Source of the DNA: Pleurotus ostreatus/Saccharomyces cerevisiae fusant
Taxonomy: Eukaryota; Opisthokonta
Assembly (NCBI GenBank): GCA_024196135.1
Contig: JAMQCK010001078.1
Location: 1-12,302 of the forward strand
Direction of reading: 5' to 3'
DNA length: 12,302 nucleotides
Each line of letters begins with the position of its first letter. Position 1 is the first letter of the stretch. Shown piece after piece: positions 1 through 8,058 of the stretch. The notes under the pieces are model-generated. The model did no database searches and was not told where the DNA came from. It saw only the letters and a list, made by a program, of their open reading frames with translations. Made by a program: the position numbers and the translations under genes.

Positions 1-240
1 GGGCTCGCTGCGAGCGTCGAGTCGCTGTCACTCGCGGACGAGCGCACTCCGCGGCGCCGACCGCTACACCCGGCAGCATGGGGCAGTCGGCAGTCACGGG
101 CAGACTCGTCACCCTCTCCGGCGAGGAGGCAGCGTAGGAGGCGGATGCGACCTGCGGACAACCGTCGCGCTGTTCCAGCGCGGCGGGGAGTGACCGCGGC
201 GTCTCGTGGCGAGTCGTTCTACGACTACATTTTCTCTTGA
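1..240 (+). CDS. 3' end of an unrecognised Ser/Arg-rich protein (partial)
   Basis: Frame 1 is open from the left edge to a TGA at 238-240, giving 79 residues with no start inside the window. The peptide is low in complexity: Ser, Pro and Arg rich, with an RRQRRRRRM cluster, ending in GESFYDYIFS. I recognise no domain. Very GC-rich sequence gives way to AT-richer, stop-dense sequence right after the TGA, which fits a coding end followed by a 3' UTR. A rival exists: a minus-strand frame is open from an ATG at 400 to the left edge (about 133 codons). GC-rich DNA often yields such chance open frames on both strands, so the strand call is weak. The protein would be the disordered C-terminus of a gene lying mostly outside the window. 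Confidence 0.38.
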   Translation, partial: GLAASVESLSLADERTPRRRPLHPAAWGSRQSRADSSPSPARRQRRRRMRPADNRRAVPARRGVTAASRGESFYDYIFS

Positions 241-642
241 GTCCGCACGACTGCCCTGTCTCTTGAGGGCGAGATGTAGTAGAAGGACTGGAAGTGGTTT
301 GTGTAATGTATGTGTGAGCCTGGTCTTGGTCGTTAGATATCGCGCTCACCGTCTCATCCTCTGCACAGTGTAACAATAGTATAAGACTTCGTAGAAGCAT
401 CAGACGCGTGATATACGGAAATTGCCAAGTGTCCCAATTGTGTGATCTCGTATGCACCACCTTAAGCTGATGCTGGATACAGCATACAGCCCTCTAGGTG
501 AACGCTCTATCCTCGTAGCGCTGAATACCCCTCTTCCTAGCGTCTGGCGTCCGGAAAAAGGACTGCGCTGGCGTCGATCGGATTCACATGGGGCGCACTT
601 TTCTTTTGCAAAGTCCGGTCCCCTACCCGCGGCTCAACTCTC
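241..642. other. Intergenic stretch, no supported gene
   Basis: This stretch has lower GC than its left flank and many stops in most frames. An 87-codon ORF at 452-715 has no recognisable motif. It runs in a different frame from the spliced model proposed just downstream, so I do not call it. The frame of that downstream model is open from 541, immediately after a pyrimidine-rich CTCTTCCTAG that resembles a splice acceptor. A further upstream exon is therefore possible, but I cannot place one. Confidence 0.5.
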
Positions 643-1211
643 ATGTTCGCACCACGCAAGAACGCGAAGGAAGGGCAAGTTCAGGATAAGTCATTGCTTG
701 GCCTGGAAAATGTAGAAGACCTGCAAACCGATGTCGCCGGCCTCGGACTACGCCGTTGTCTCAACGCAGAGCCTTGCCCGACGGAGACGGAGGCCCACCG
801 ACGCTCGACACTCTCGCATCGCGTGCAGTATGCATAGCTGGCCGACGACACTTGACGGTCCCTTTCTCGTTTTCAGCATCACACCTAGGCTGTGCAGTCC
901 ATCTACCTCGGTAAGTATACGGCTATTTCTGCATTGTTATTTGTTGAAACATACGACAGGTCCCTCACCTTCATGCGGTCAGCATCACTGCCTTCTTCTC
1001 GAATCGTCGTTTCTGGGCGCCCGATATTCTTCTGTCCTCAATAGCGCTCGTCGCGGCTGTGCGGCACAAGGTACATGCCTATAGAGCTGTCAAGGGCAGG
1101 ATCAACGAAGTCGGAACGTCGGTTACCGCTCGCCGCGGGTCATGCTCCCTCGTACGCGATGAGACGAGGACGCGGCCATCGATGACATTGCCCACGTCCG
1201 CTCTTCGCTGA
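643..1211 (+). CDS. Putative spliced gene of unknown function, 156 aa
   Basis: Proposed exons are 643-827, 877-910 and 960-1211. Intron 1 (828-876) runs GTATGC to TTTCAG with a CTTGAC branch-like site. Intron 2 (911-959) runs GTAAGT to CGACAG. Both are 49 nt, the size seen in the confident genes here. Splicing keeps one frame throughout and opens an 83-codon last exon (stop TGA 1209-1211) that has no in-frame start of its own. That exon contains a hydrophobic stretch, WAPDILLSSIALVAAV, which could be a membrane segment, flanked by basic residues. A variant that skips intron 1 and starts at ATG 731 gives 143 aa with the same C-terminus. I recognise no family. The start is uncertain because the frame is open from 541. 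It could be a lineage-specific gene, a degraded gene or chance. Confidence 0.32.
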
Positions 1212-1275
1212 CTCTTTGTGTCCGACCATGTCGAGGAAGGCACGGAAGCATGTCGAATGCGCCCTCGGGATCAGG

Positions 1276-1282
1276 TATATAA
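1276..1282 (+). promoter_or_regulatory. TATA box of the secreted-protein gene
   Basis: TATATAA followed by G lies 101 nt upstream of the ATG at 1383. Transcription starting about 30 nt downstream would give a pyrimidine-rich 5' UTR of roughly 70 nt (CCCC and CTTCA tracts at 1307-1380), typical of well-expressed fungal genes. Confidence 0.65.
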
Positions 1283-1382
1283 GGGCGCATGGCGAAGCTG
1301 ACCGTATCCCCACAGTACTCCCCCGTTCAGTACTTCCCTACTTACACTCTTCACCCAACTCACCTATCCATCCCCCTTCATC

Positions 1383-2114
1383 ATGAAGCTTGCTCTCGCT
1401 GTGTCTACCGTCTGCGCTGCGGTTGTGCTCGCTGCTCCCACAGAGCAGGTCTGCGACAACGGCCTCAACTGCTACGCCTCTGTGCACGAATGGGGCGGGG
1501 TCATCCAATATGAGCCCTATCAGGGCAACCTCATGGATGCCTGCCGCTACAACGACGGTGCCGTGGGTGGCATCATAGGCGGCACCGGTAATCTCTGGGG
1601 CTACAAGGCATGTGTTGCTGTCGCGATTAGTGACACCAAGATCGGGGTACGTGCCACCATCTTCTCGTTTGACCCTTTTGGCGTGTCTAATCAGTCCAGT
1701 AGCCCTTCACCGTCCAGGGTTTGGCGAGCTGCGAAAACAAGAACCTGACCTGCGAATGGGAGGAGCCCAACCTCGACTTCAACGTGAGTGGCGCCAGTCA
1801 TATTTGCGCGCTGGATTTCTCACAGTACTCCAGCTCTACGCTAGCATCGTCGGCGAGTGTGCTTGGGACAATGGCTGCCCTATTACCCAGCAGAACTACA
1901 TCGACTTCATCTATGGCACCCTGAGCGAGATTGGGTCAAGCGATTGGCCGAGGTGCGTCGCATGTACTGCATTGTCCACCCTGACAGCAGCTGACCCTCT
2001 CACAGCAGCGTCGACATCCTGCTCGAGAACGGGTGGCGTGCACTTCTCGACTGGGCCAAGACCGGCGATACCATCCCCTACCAGAACCTCAACGACTACC
2101 TGCACTACAGCTAA
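1383..2114 (+). CDS. Small secreted cysteine-rich protein, 189 aa
   Basis: Exons are 1383-1646, 1703-1783, 1834-1952 and 2009-2114; the introns of 56, 50 and 56 nt have GTACGT, GTGAGT and GTGCGT donors. The product starts with MKLALAVSTVCAAVVLAAP, a textbook signal peptide with cleavage likely near residues 18-20. The mature chain of about 170 residues has eight cysteines (C24, C30, C54, C77, C98, C105, C124, C130), enough for four disulfides. It has one NLT glycosylation sequon (N102), a Gly-rich patch (GGIIGGTGNLWG) and a cysteine-free C-terminal third. There is no membrane anchor or GPI-like tail, so it should be exported. I recognise no enzyme or effector family. It resembles the many orphan small secreted proteins of agaricomycetes, with an unknown role in substrate, host or microbe contact. 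Intron 3 ends in a double acceptor (CAGCAG), so a 190-aa form with one extra Ser is equally possible. Confidence 0.88.
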
Positions 2115-2423
2115 GCGATTCGCCTTCGCTCAGTATTGGTAACGTCCTGTGACGATCTCGCTCACGAACGGACGATCATGGACATCACGTACACTCCTGG
2201 ACTTCTGTTGATGAGCTGTACACTACTTTAGCATTCGACTATTGCTTCACGATATAAATTATTTGTTTGTACTTATCCTGTAAGTACGAATGGCATCAAT
2301 GTGCTTCGGGCCCGAGTTCCCTGAATCTAGAATCCTAGTATCCTCGTTACATCCGCCACCTCCGTCGGATGGTTCGCGCGCGGCCACCATGCTCAAGTTC
2401 ACCCCTCTAAAGCCGCCCGCCGC
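2115..2423. other. Intergenic: 3' flank of secreted-protein gene and upstream region of next gene
   Basis: An AT-rich stretch around 2250-2285 (GATATAAATTATTTG) fits a 3' UTR or polyadenylation zone. The remainder is upstream sequence of the following gene. I see no coding frame, repeat or RNA gene. Confidence 0.55.
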
Positions 2424-2430
2424 TATATAG
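2424..2430 (+). promoter_or_regulatory. TATA box of the ISG12-like gene
   Basis: TATATAG lies 71 nt upstream of the ATG at 2495 and only 26 nt upstream of an in-frame ATG at 2450. Initiation about 30 nt downstream would fall on or after 2450, so this box is the main argument for choosing 2495 as the start codon. Confidence 0.6.
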
Positions 2431-2494
2431 CCCCCATTCTCCGCAGTGCTTGCCTCGGCTTTCCTTCACTATCCGCTGCGCGAGGGTGGAAACT

Positions 2495-3267
2495 ATGACT
2501 GCGTTGAAGAACAAGGTAGTTGAGGTGCCTACGGAGCCTGTCACGCAGAACACTTCAGCGGCTTCGGACGATGTAAAAGATAAGAAGCAGCGTAAGCACC
2601 ATGCCAACCGTTCTCATTACTTACAGGTCACTGACACGCAGTCTCAGCTCACATAGGCGCCAGGGAAGAGTTCTTGCCCAATCCCCCTCCCCCGTACGAC
2701 GACAACTACGGGATCGAAAGCGAGCCCAAGAGCGCCGATGAACCTAAGGACGCTGACGAGCCCAAGAACGAAGACGAGATCGCCAAAGCTGTTGCCGCCG
2801 CTGCGGAATACATCAGACAGAGTACGTACGATGCAGTGTGAAAAGAGTTCTATACACGCTGATCGATGTGCCTTTTCTTATCCCCGTCCTCGTCGACAGA
2901 CCCAACCGCGACATTCGTCACCGCGAGCACAGTCGTTTCTGGCCTGGTCCTCACGCCCCTCCTCGGGCCTGTCGTGCTGGGCGCTGTCGGCTTTCAAGCA
3001 GGGGGTGTCGCTGCAGGTATTTCTTCCACCTTCTGAGCCTTGAACGTAGAAGTGGGAACACTGGCTGACCCTTCTATAGGTAGTCTCGCCGCCGCCATCC
3101 AGGCTGGGATCGGCAACGTAGCGGCTGGGAGTATATTCGCGGGAGCGCAAGCGGCTGGTGCAACTGCGGTTATCCCTGCTGTCGGAATGGCCGTAGGTGG
3201 GGGAGTCGGGGGTGCGGCAGCGCTGGCTGGGAGGAAGCTTCGGGGCCTATTCGGTGGCAGGTTGTAG
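2495..3267 (+). CDS. Interferon-induced 6-16 / ISG12 family protein, 191 aa
   Basis: Exons are 2495-2591, 2648-2821, 2900-3016 and 3080-3267; the introns of 56, 78 and 63 nt start GTAAGC, GTACGT and GTATTT. Residues about 101-180 are an almost uncharged Gly/Ala/Val-rich hydrophobic block: GLVLTPLLGPVVLGAVGF, a gap, then AAGSLAAAIQAGIGNVAAGS and GATAVIPAVGMAVGGG. This matches the Ifi-6-16 (IFI6/IFI27) family layout of an LGAVGF-like helix, AAGS motifs before each glycine-zipper helix and a basic tail (RKLRGLFGGRL). Animal members sit in mitochondrial or ER membranes and affect apoptosis and immunity; the fungal role is unknown. The N-terminal ~90 residues are charged and probably disordered: a KDKKQRK-type basic patch, a PNPPPPYDD motif, then an acidic EPK repeat. 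The start at 2495 (context AACTATGA) is preferred to 2450, which would add 15 residues, because of the TATA position. Confidence 0.83.
2722..2775 (+). repeat. Three in-frame 18-bp units encoding an EPK-acidic hexapeptide
   Basis: Units at 2722-2739, 2740-2757 and 2758-2775 encode EPKSAD, EPKDAD and EPKNED. The third base differs between units in several codons (CCC/CCT, AAG kept, GAT/GAC), so the protein repeat is better conserved than the DNA. It lies in exon 2 of the ISG12-like gene, between the proline-rich motif and the hydrophobic domain. Confidence 0.8.
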
Positions 3268-3402
3268 ATCCCGGATCGAATGCGCTGCAACTTGTATCAT
3301 GTATACCGATTTCTTCTACGCTTACTAGATATTTTTTGCTAACTGTGTCGGTTTGATTGAAGATGATGGAGGGAGCATAAGGGCAACAGAGAGTAAGAGG
3401 GT

Positions 3403-4992
3403 ATGAGCAAGCCGGAAATTGTTGCAGTTGAACTTGAAATACGCGTGAGTCACGTGGCTAAAACGCGGCTTATGTCGGTCGCGTGTTGGGGGGACGCTTT
3501 GACCGCCTTGACCACCGACCACCATCTCCTCGAAGACAACAGGCGTAGGTCTGCCAGGATGAACGCTAAGAGCAATGACACGCAGGGCAAGGGATTGACC
3601 AACAATGCTCTCAACTCTAGCCCTTCGAGTCAGAACCAGCAAAGCGGTGGCGACGCCACTAAACAACCTGCACGGAGACAGCGCCAAAGCCAAGGAGCGC
3701 TCAACGATCCGCAGCCCGAGTCTACTACGCAACTTTCCATAAAAGACCAGACAACGCTTGCGAGTCTAGAAGATGGCAAACGTGAACCGCCGTCGCCGAT
3801 ACACCGTCTTCCCGTCGAACTGCTCGCAGAAATCTTCCTGATGCTATGCGCATCGATCGTTTCCGACCCAGGACCTTACCACGATCTGTCTCCAAAACTC
3901 GAAAGAACGATCACTCGTGTCTGCCAAACCTGGTGTCGTGTGGCTTACGATACGGCGTCCCTCTGGACCTTCCTCGCGCCACAAAATCCCGAAGGACTCG
4001 ACTCCTACCTAGAGCGCTATTTGCCCCTCACTAAGGGTTGCCTCCTTGATCTGCATGTCGGTGGATCTTCCGACTCGGATGATCCGCTCGTAGACACGGC
4101 CTCCAATGAGGTGCTGGTGTGTTTCGAAAGGCTTCGTCCGTACGCCACGAGATGGCGCGCGCTGCGCCTGTCTGCCCGCGGTAGGGAGCTCCGCCAGCTC
4201 AAATTTGTGGATACGCCGAATCTTGAGGAAGTTACTGCTTGGATAACCGGCGATGGCGATATCGACAGTAATCTCTCGCTGGAGTTCCTCGGAAGCGCAC
4301 CACGACTCCGCCGTCTGCTTTTCCACGCGTGGACCCCCCTCTACGGATCCACGCTTCGGCTACCCTCCAATCTGCGCCTTACGACACTCAGCTTGGTCCT
4401 CGTTTCCTTCGACATTTTGTCTGTAGCGCCGGCCCTGCAGCAGTGCAGCAAGACACTGGAAGAGCTTGACGTGACTGTCTGCCTTCCGCCTCAAGCAGAC
4501 TTGCCTGCAGTGGAGCCTGTCGCCTTTCCTAGGCTTAAACGTCTCAAATTGTACTCCATGTCATGCGACTTTATGCTACGCATCACTGCGCCGAACCTCG
4601 AAGACTTGACCTTCGATTTTTGCGACCCCGAAAACGCCAATTCGGCCATGGAAGAATTTTTCTTGCGCGTGCCATCTGCTGCCACGCATCTACGTCGGCT
4701 CGAGGTGCAGAAACAACACCCTCGCTCAGTCAACGGCTTACTACAGTGTTTGTCTCTCACGACGCACCTTGAGAAGCTCAGCCTAGGGCATATCAGGGCA
4801 AAAGCTATTGCCCCGCTCCTCTCAGGTCTGACCTGCCGCGAAGATACACCACCGCTACTGCCAAAACTCACTTCTCTCGAATTTACCGAGTATGAAGAGA
4901 ATGAAACGCTCTTATACGAAATTTTCAGGAAGTCGAGGGCTACTCGCAGAGTGGTATGCGGAGTAGAGGTGTCTGCGCTACGCAGCGTTTGA
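3403..4992 (+). CDS. F-box protein with LRR-like C-terminal region, up to 529 aa
   Basis: This is a single open reading frame without introns. Residues about 131-180 form an F-box: PIHRLPVELLAEIF, followed by ITRVCQTWCRVAYDTASLW, the usual agaricomycete pattern. Such proteins bind Skp1 and bring substrates to SCF ubiquitin ligases. Residues about 240-520 contain irregular leucine-rich segments (LRRLLFHAW, KTLEELDVTV, PRLKRLKLYS, PNLEDLTFDF, HLEKLSLGHI) that likely build the substrate-binding solenoid. The segment before the F-box is low-complexity (Ser, Gln, Asn, Thr) and probably disordered. The start is uncertain. ATG 3403 gives the longest protein, while ATG 3559 (an A three bases upstream) removes 52 residues of unremarkable sequence and gives 477 aa. 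The substrate cannot be deduced. The TGA at 4990-4992 is secure. Confidence 0.88.
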   Translation: MSKPEIVAVELEIRVSHVAKTRLMSVACWGDALTALTTDHHLLEDNRRRSARMNAKSNDTQGKGLTNNALNSSPSSQNQQSGGDATKQPARRQRQSQGALNDPQPESTTQLSIKDQTTLASLEDGKREPPSPIHRLPVELLAEIFLMLCASIVSDPGPYHDLSPKLERTITRVCQTWCRVAYDTASLWTFLAPQNPEGLDSYLERYLPLTKGCLLDLHVGGSSDSDDPLVDTASNEVLVCFERLRPYATRWRALRLSARGRELRQLKFVDTPNLEEVTAWITGDGDIDSNLSLEFLGSAPRLRRLLFHAWTPLYGSTLRLPSNLRLTTLSLVLVSFDILSVAPALQQCSKTLEELDVTVCLPPQADLPAVEPVAFPRLKRLKLYSMSCDFMLRITAPNLEDLTFDFCDPENANSAMEEFFLRVPSAATHLRRLEVQKQHPRSVNGLLQCLSLTTHLEKLSLGHIRAKAIAPLLSGLTCREDTPPLLPKLTSLEFTEYEENETLLYEIFRKSRATRRVVCGVEVSALRSV

Positions 4993-5806
4993 GGCTACGG
5001 TGTGGTGATGAGGAGGTGGATAGAATTGTATGTGCCTCGCCTCGCGAGGGTTACGAGCGTACTTACAATTTTTCATCATAAGTAGATGCTGTGCACGGTC
5101 TATTGATTCTCTTTCATCTTGTACGTCGCTCACCTGCGACGTCTTCTTTTTCGCAGCTCGGCCGAGGATATTACCGGATGGGCGCATGGACGTATGTATG
5201 CTGTGTTTCGAAGATCCCAGAGGGCCGTACGTATACCAGGAGTGCGCAGAATGGCGAGGAAGGGCAGAGTTGATAGGGCTAGAAGACGGTGATGATGTAC
5301 CGCCTCGGTATGAGCCTGTGCTGCCGTCGAGGTTTCTATTGGCGTCGTAACATTGGTGTTGGTGGACGTCGTTGTCGACTCGTAGGCAGAAGATGTAGTA
5401 GAAGAACGCGACTACAGATCAGTCGAGCACTCCAGGAGAATCAAGGTCAGGAGCGATGTCAAGTGCCGGTTGCGGAAATTCGGCCCGTAGATCCCAGATC
5501 AACGGCGGCTTTTTAGGGCGTTCCTCGCAACTTGTTCTTCACATTCAATCGCCTGTGCTACGTCTTATTTTGTCCATCATGGCTTTCTCGCGTAGGCTCG
5601 AGAAACCACAGCTGCTATACTCTTGGTCCTTCTTCGGTGGACAAAGTGCGCTCCCAATGCACTGGTCTCACTGGCAGAAGACGGCGTATAGGCTTCAATT
5701 GATCATGATTGAGTACACTGTATACTTCTTCTACACGTGTCTGCAGACCTTATAAGCGCCGCAATGCCGCTAGGCGCCAACAAGACTCGCCGACCTCCTC
5801 ATCAAG
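4993..5806. other. Unresolved 0.8 kb region with rival coding-like frames
   Basis: No model convinces me. On the plus strand, 5030-5350 encodes 106 aa whose last 40 residues (GLEDGDDVPPRYEPVLPS) resemble the cytoplasmic tail of a fungal membrane protein, but there is no room for the rest of such a protein after the F-box gene stop at 4992. On the minus strand, one frame is open from 5418 to 4981 and, before a single TGA (5421-5419), from 5538 to 5422. It reads a membrane-like VVAFFYYIFCLR, then a Ser/Gly/Pro-rich stretch. It also has a GTGAGC donor at 5133 and a CAG acceptor at 5091-5089. The right end carries the promoter of the next gene. It may hold a gene relic, a small spliced gene or only regulatory DNA. 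Confidence 0.4.
5751..5756 (+). promoter_or_regulatory. TATA box of the second F-box gene
   Basis: TATAAG lies 51 nt upstream of the A of ATG 5807. Initiation about 30 nt downstream gives a short 5' UTR of about 25 nt and no intervening ATG after that point, which supports the start chosen for the gene. Confidence 0.55.
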
Positions 5807-7431
5807 ATGGCTGGAGTCGACGCGCTAGAGTTGCTCACACCAGAAAACTCGACGCGGGCGTCTGAAAGCGCCCTCCCCGCTGACGTTTGGCACACTGTGT
5901 TCAACCTTGTACCGGCTACCGCGCAGACCGCGCTCGCTTTGGTCAATCATACCTGCCTCGAAGTTTATCGCGCCAAACGATACCGCGCCCTTCACCTTGA
6001 AGACTATAGTCCCGTCACTAAGCGTCTCGTTCGCCTTTTGGGGTATGCATCACTCTCCTCATTCATGACCTCCTCACTGAGAAGTGCTTCCAAACAGTGA
6101 TCAGTCTGTAGCGAATCTGGTTCGCGAGGTGTACATCCGACCTTGGGATATCTCGCACGAATCGCGGCCCAAGAAACACCACCTTGCATCCCGCTTTCAC
6201 GTTCGCCTCGCTCGTATCTTTTCTCCTGCGGAGGCCGAGCGACTCGAAAAAGAGCGCTCTGAACGACGAGCGCGACGTCGTATCAATCGCATCCGCGCTG
6301 TCCTGTCCACGATCCCCGCCGCCCGCTATAGCATAGACTGGGACGAGCAGTCACCGTACAACATCTGTTTCTTCTCAGAGATGCTCCGGCCGGTGCTGGA
6401 AGGAGTTATGAGAGACTCCCTGTTTTTTCTTTCTCTCAAGATTCCCCCGGAGACCACCATTGCCGCACGTCTCGTCGGACTCCGTTTGCCAGCGTTGGAG
6501 ACTCTGCACGTCGAACTTTGTATCCCGCAGAGTCTCACTAACGCAATGCACTACCTAGAGGATGTGCGTCTCTTCATCACCAACGTCGAATACTCCGACC
6601 ATCCCCACCTTCGCGCCCTCGAGGTCGGCGTCACGCCCACCTCCGTTCCCTTCGACCTCAGCACCTTTTTCAGGCACCTTGGCCCCTTCCACGCCCTCGA
6701 CACCTTCGAGCTCTCCATCCCCTTCAATGGCGCGCACCTGCGAGACGTCACTGGCCTCCGGGCCTTCCTCTTTGCGCACGCCCACCGCCTTCACCGCCTC
6801 GCCTTCCGCACGCGCCGCATGACGCCCGCGGCGGCGCAGTCGAATCCCGGCTGGGTTCTCGACGCGCTCCGCGGAATGTGCTTCGCACACCTTGTGTCCG
6901 CTGAGCTTGCGCTGCGTCCCGTTGCGGGGCCGTTCGACATCGACGGCCTTGGGGGATGGCTTCGAGGGCATGCGGCCGGGCTTTCGTCCGTAGCGCTTAC
7001 GGACCGACAGCTTACGTTGGACGAGGTCGCCGTTATTGTGGGCGCGCTCGACAAGGAAGTCGTGCGGGACATGAAGCTACGTGTACGTCGTCTAAGCGCG
7101 CCGTTGCTCGAGACAGTCGCCCGTGGCTTACCGCAGTTGTGCGAGCTGGAAATTACCTACATTAGTATCGGCTCCACGGAGGAGGGGATTTCTGGTGTGG
7201 TGAGCGCTTCTTCATTATCTTAATCGTCAACGCAAAGACTGGCCGTTGTTACAGGCTGCATTTCTTAGAGCCCTCAGTCTGGCACGAGAGAGCTATGAGG
7301 ATTGGAATCTCAAGCGCCTTCGATTGCGACAGCCTTTCACTGTGCTGGACGAGAGCTCTGAGAGCAGATTGTTCTCTGTGTTGCCGAGATTAGTACCGTC
7401 GTTCAAGTCCACTCGAATACAGGTGGGCTGA
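5807..7431 (+). CDS. F-box-like protein, 504 aa
   Basis: Exons are 5807-6042, 6098-7199 and 7255-7431, separated by two 55-nt introns (GTATGC...AAACAG and GTGAGC...TTACAG). The frame is continuous through to TGA 7429-7431. Residues about 21-64 form a divergent F-box (LPADVWHTVFNLV, ALALVNHTCLEVYRAKRYRALHL), so a role as SCF ubiquitin-ligase adaptor is likely. Residues about 122-145 are a strongly charged helix (EAERLEKERSERRARRR), unusual next to an F-box and possibly a nuclear-localisation or nucleic-acid contact. The rest has weak leucine-rich segments (LPALETLHVEL, HPHLRALEVGV, PQLCELEITY) without regular LRR spacing. ATG 5807 has a good context (CAAGATGG). The protein shares only the fold type with the F-box protein upstream: intron content, F-box sequence and tail all differ, so the pair does not look like a recent tandem duplicate. 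Confidence 0.85.
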
Positions 7432-8056
7432 ATGTTGTTTCTTCTTCGTTGTTTGTCATAGTACTATTGTATTCCTTCTTGATACATGTTGCTGGATGCG
7501 ATGGCGGAGGCAAACTGCGGCTCGGCATCAACCGAAGCGCATTCAACGTTCAACTCTTTATCCGCATGCTACAAAATCTGTAGACCCTTTATACTGGCAA
7601 GGAAGTAGCGCCATTTGGAATGCTCCGCCTCAATGAAGCTGATTCACAGCTACGGTGCTAACTCCAAAGTTGAAGGGGATAGCTACACCTTAAGAGTGCT
7701 ACATTGTACTTTGTCGTAGCCCCTTTGATGCATTCCCAAGCTCCCTTGTCCTACCACTAAGCTTTCTCAAGAGTTGTCATACAGTTCCATTCGTGCTACA
7801 GTAAGCTGGGCTATCGAGGCTGCGAGGAGCCCTACAGGCGTCATAAGATCATTAAAAGTACAACAACCCTTTCCGGTTCAGTGTCCGTCCGTATCCGTAT
7901 CTATGTCGCGCAGGACCGCGCTCTGTTACTTACTTCACCGTCGATGCACACCTCTATGCGCACCGTGCGATCACGCCGGCATTCACTTGAGCCACATCAT
8001 GCGTCCAAGCCACACCGCAATGCACTTGAGCCACATGATGCGTCCAAGCCACACCG
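7432..8056. other. Convergent intergenic region
   Basis: This is the 3' flank of the second F-box gene (plus) and of the FLVCR-like transporter gene (minus). The left part is AT-rich and fits two 3' UTRs. An imperfect inverted repeat (GAAGGGGATAGCTAC around 7672-7686 against GTAGCCCCTTT around 7719-7729) could form a short hairpin. The right end carries most of the 39-bp tandem duplication described separately. ORFs here look like chance. Confidence 0.55.
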
Positions 8057-8058
8057 CT
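7981..8058. repeat. 39-bp tandem duplication at the transporter stop codon
   Basis: Copies 7981-8019 and 8020-8058 match at 36 of 39 positions (differences at 7983/8022, 7998/8037 and 8019/8058). A further 7 bp (ATGCACT, 8059-8065) start a third, truncated copy inside the transporter coding region. The unit is a multiple of three. Read on the minus strand in the transporter frame, the stop TAG (8059-8057) sits on the repeat boundary. Confidence 0.9.

Noticed and set aside
272..285. 14-bp match AGATGTAGTAGAAG shared with 5391-5404
   Set aside because: A single match of this length is expected by chance in 12 kb and the flanks do not align.
1..400. Minus-strand open frame of about 133 codons from ATG 400 to the left edge
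   Set aside because: It spans a sharp GC change, has no recognisable motif, and competes with a plus-strand frame that ends where GC content drops. Kept only as an alternative.
452..715. 87-aa plus-strand ORF
   Set aside because: No motif or signal peptide; it lies in a different frame from the better supported spliced model.
1612..2142. 176-aa plus-strand ORF
   Set aside because: It reads through introns of the secreted-protein gene; only its middle part, in frame with exon 3, is real.
3325..3732. 135-aa minus-strand ORF opposite the first F-box gene
   Set aside because: Antisense shadow of the low-complexity N-terminal region; no independent support.
4491..4871. 126-aa minus-strand ORF
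   Set aside because: Antisense shadow inside the LRR-like part of the F-box gene.
5456..5755. 99-aa plus-strand ORF upstream of the second F-box gene
   Set aside because: It runs into the TATA box of the next gene and shows no domain, signal or splice support.
6555..6971. 138-aa minus-strand ORF
   Set aside because: Opposite the well-supported second exon of the F-box-like gene; Gly/Glu-rich composition expected from the antisense strand.
7672..7729. Imperfect inverted repeat as a terminator or structured RNA
   Set aside because: The stem is interrupted by extra bases and is short; nothing ties it to a function.
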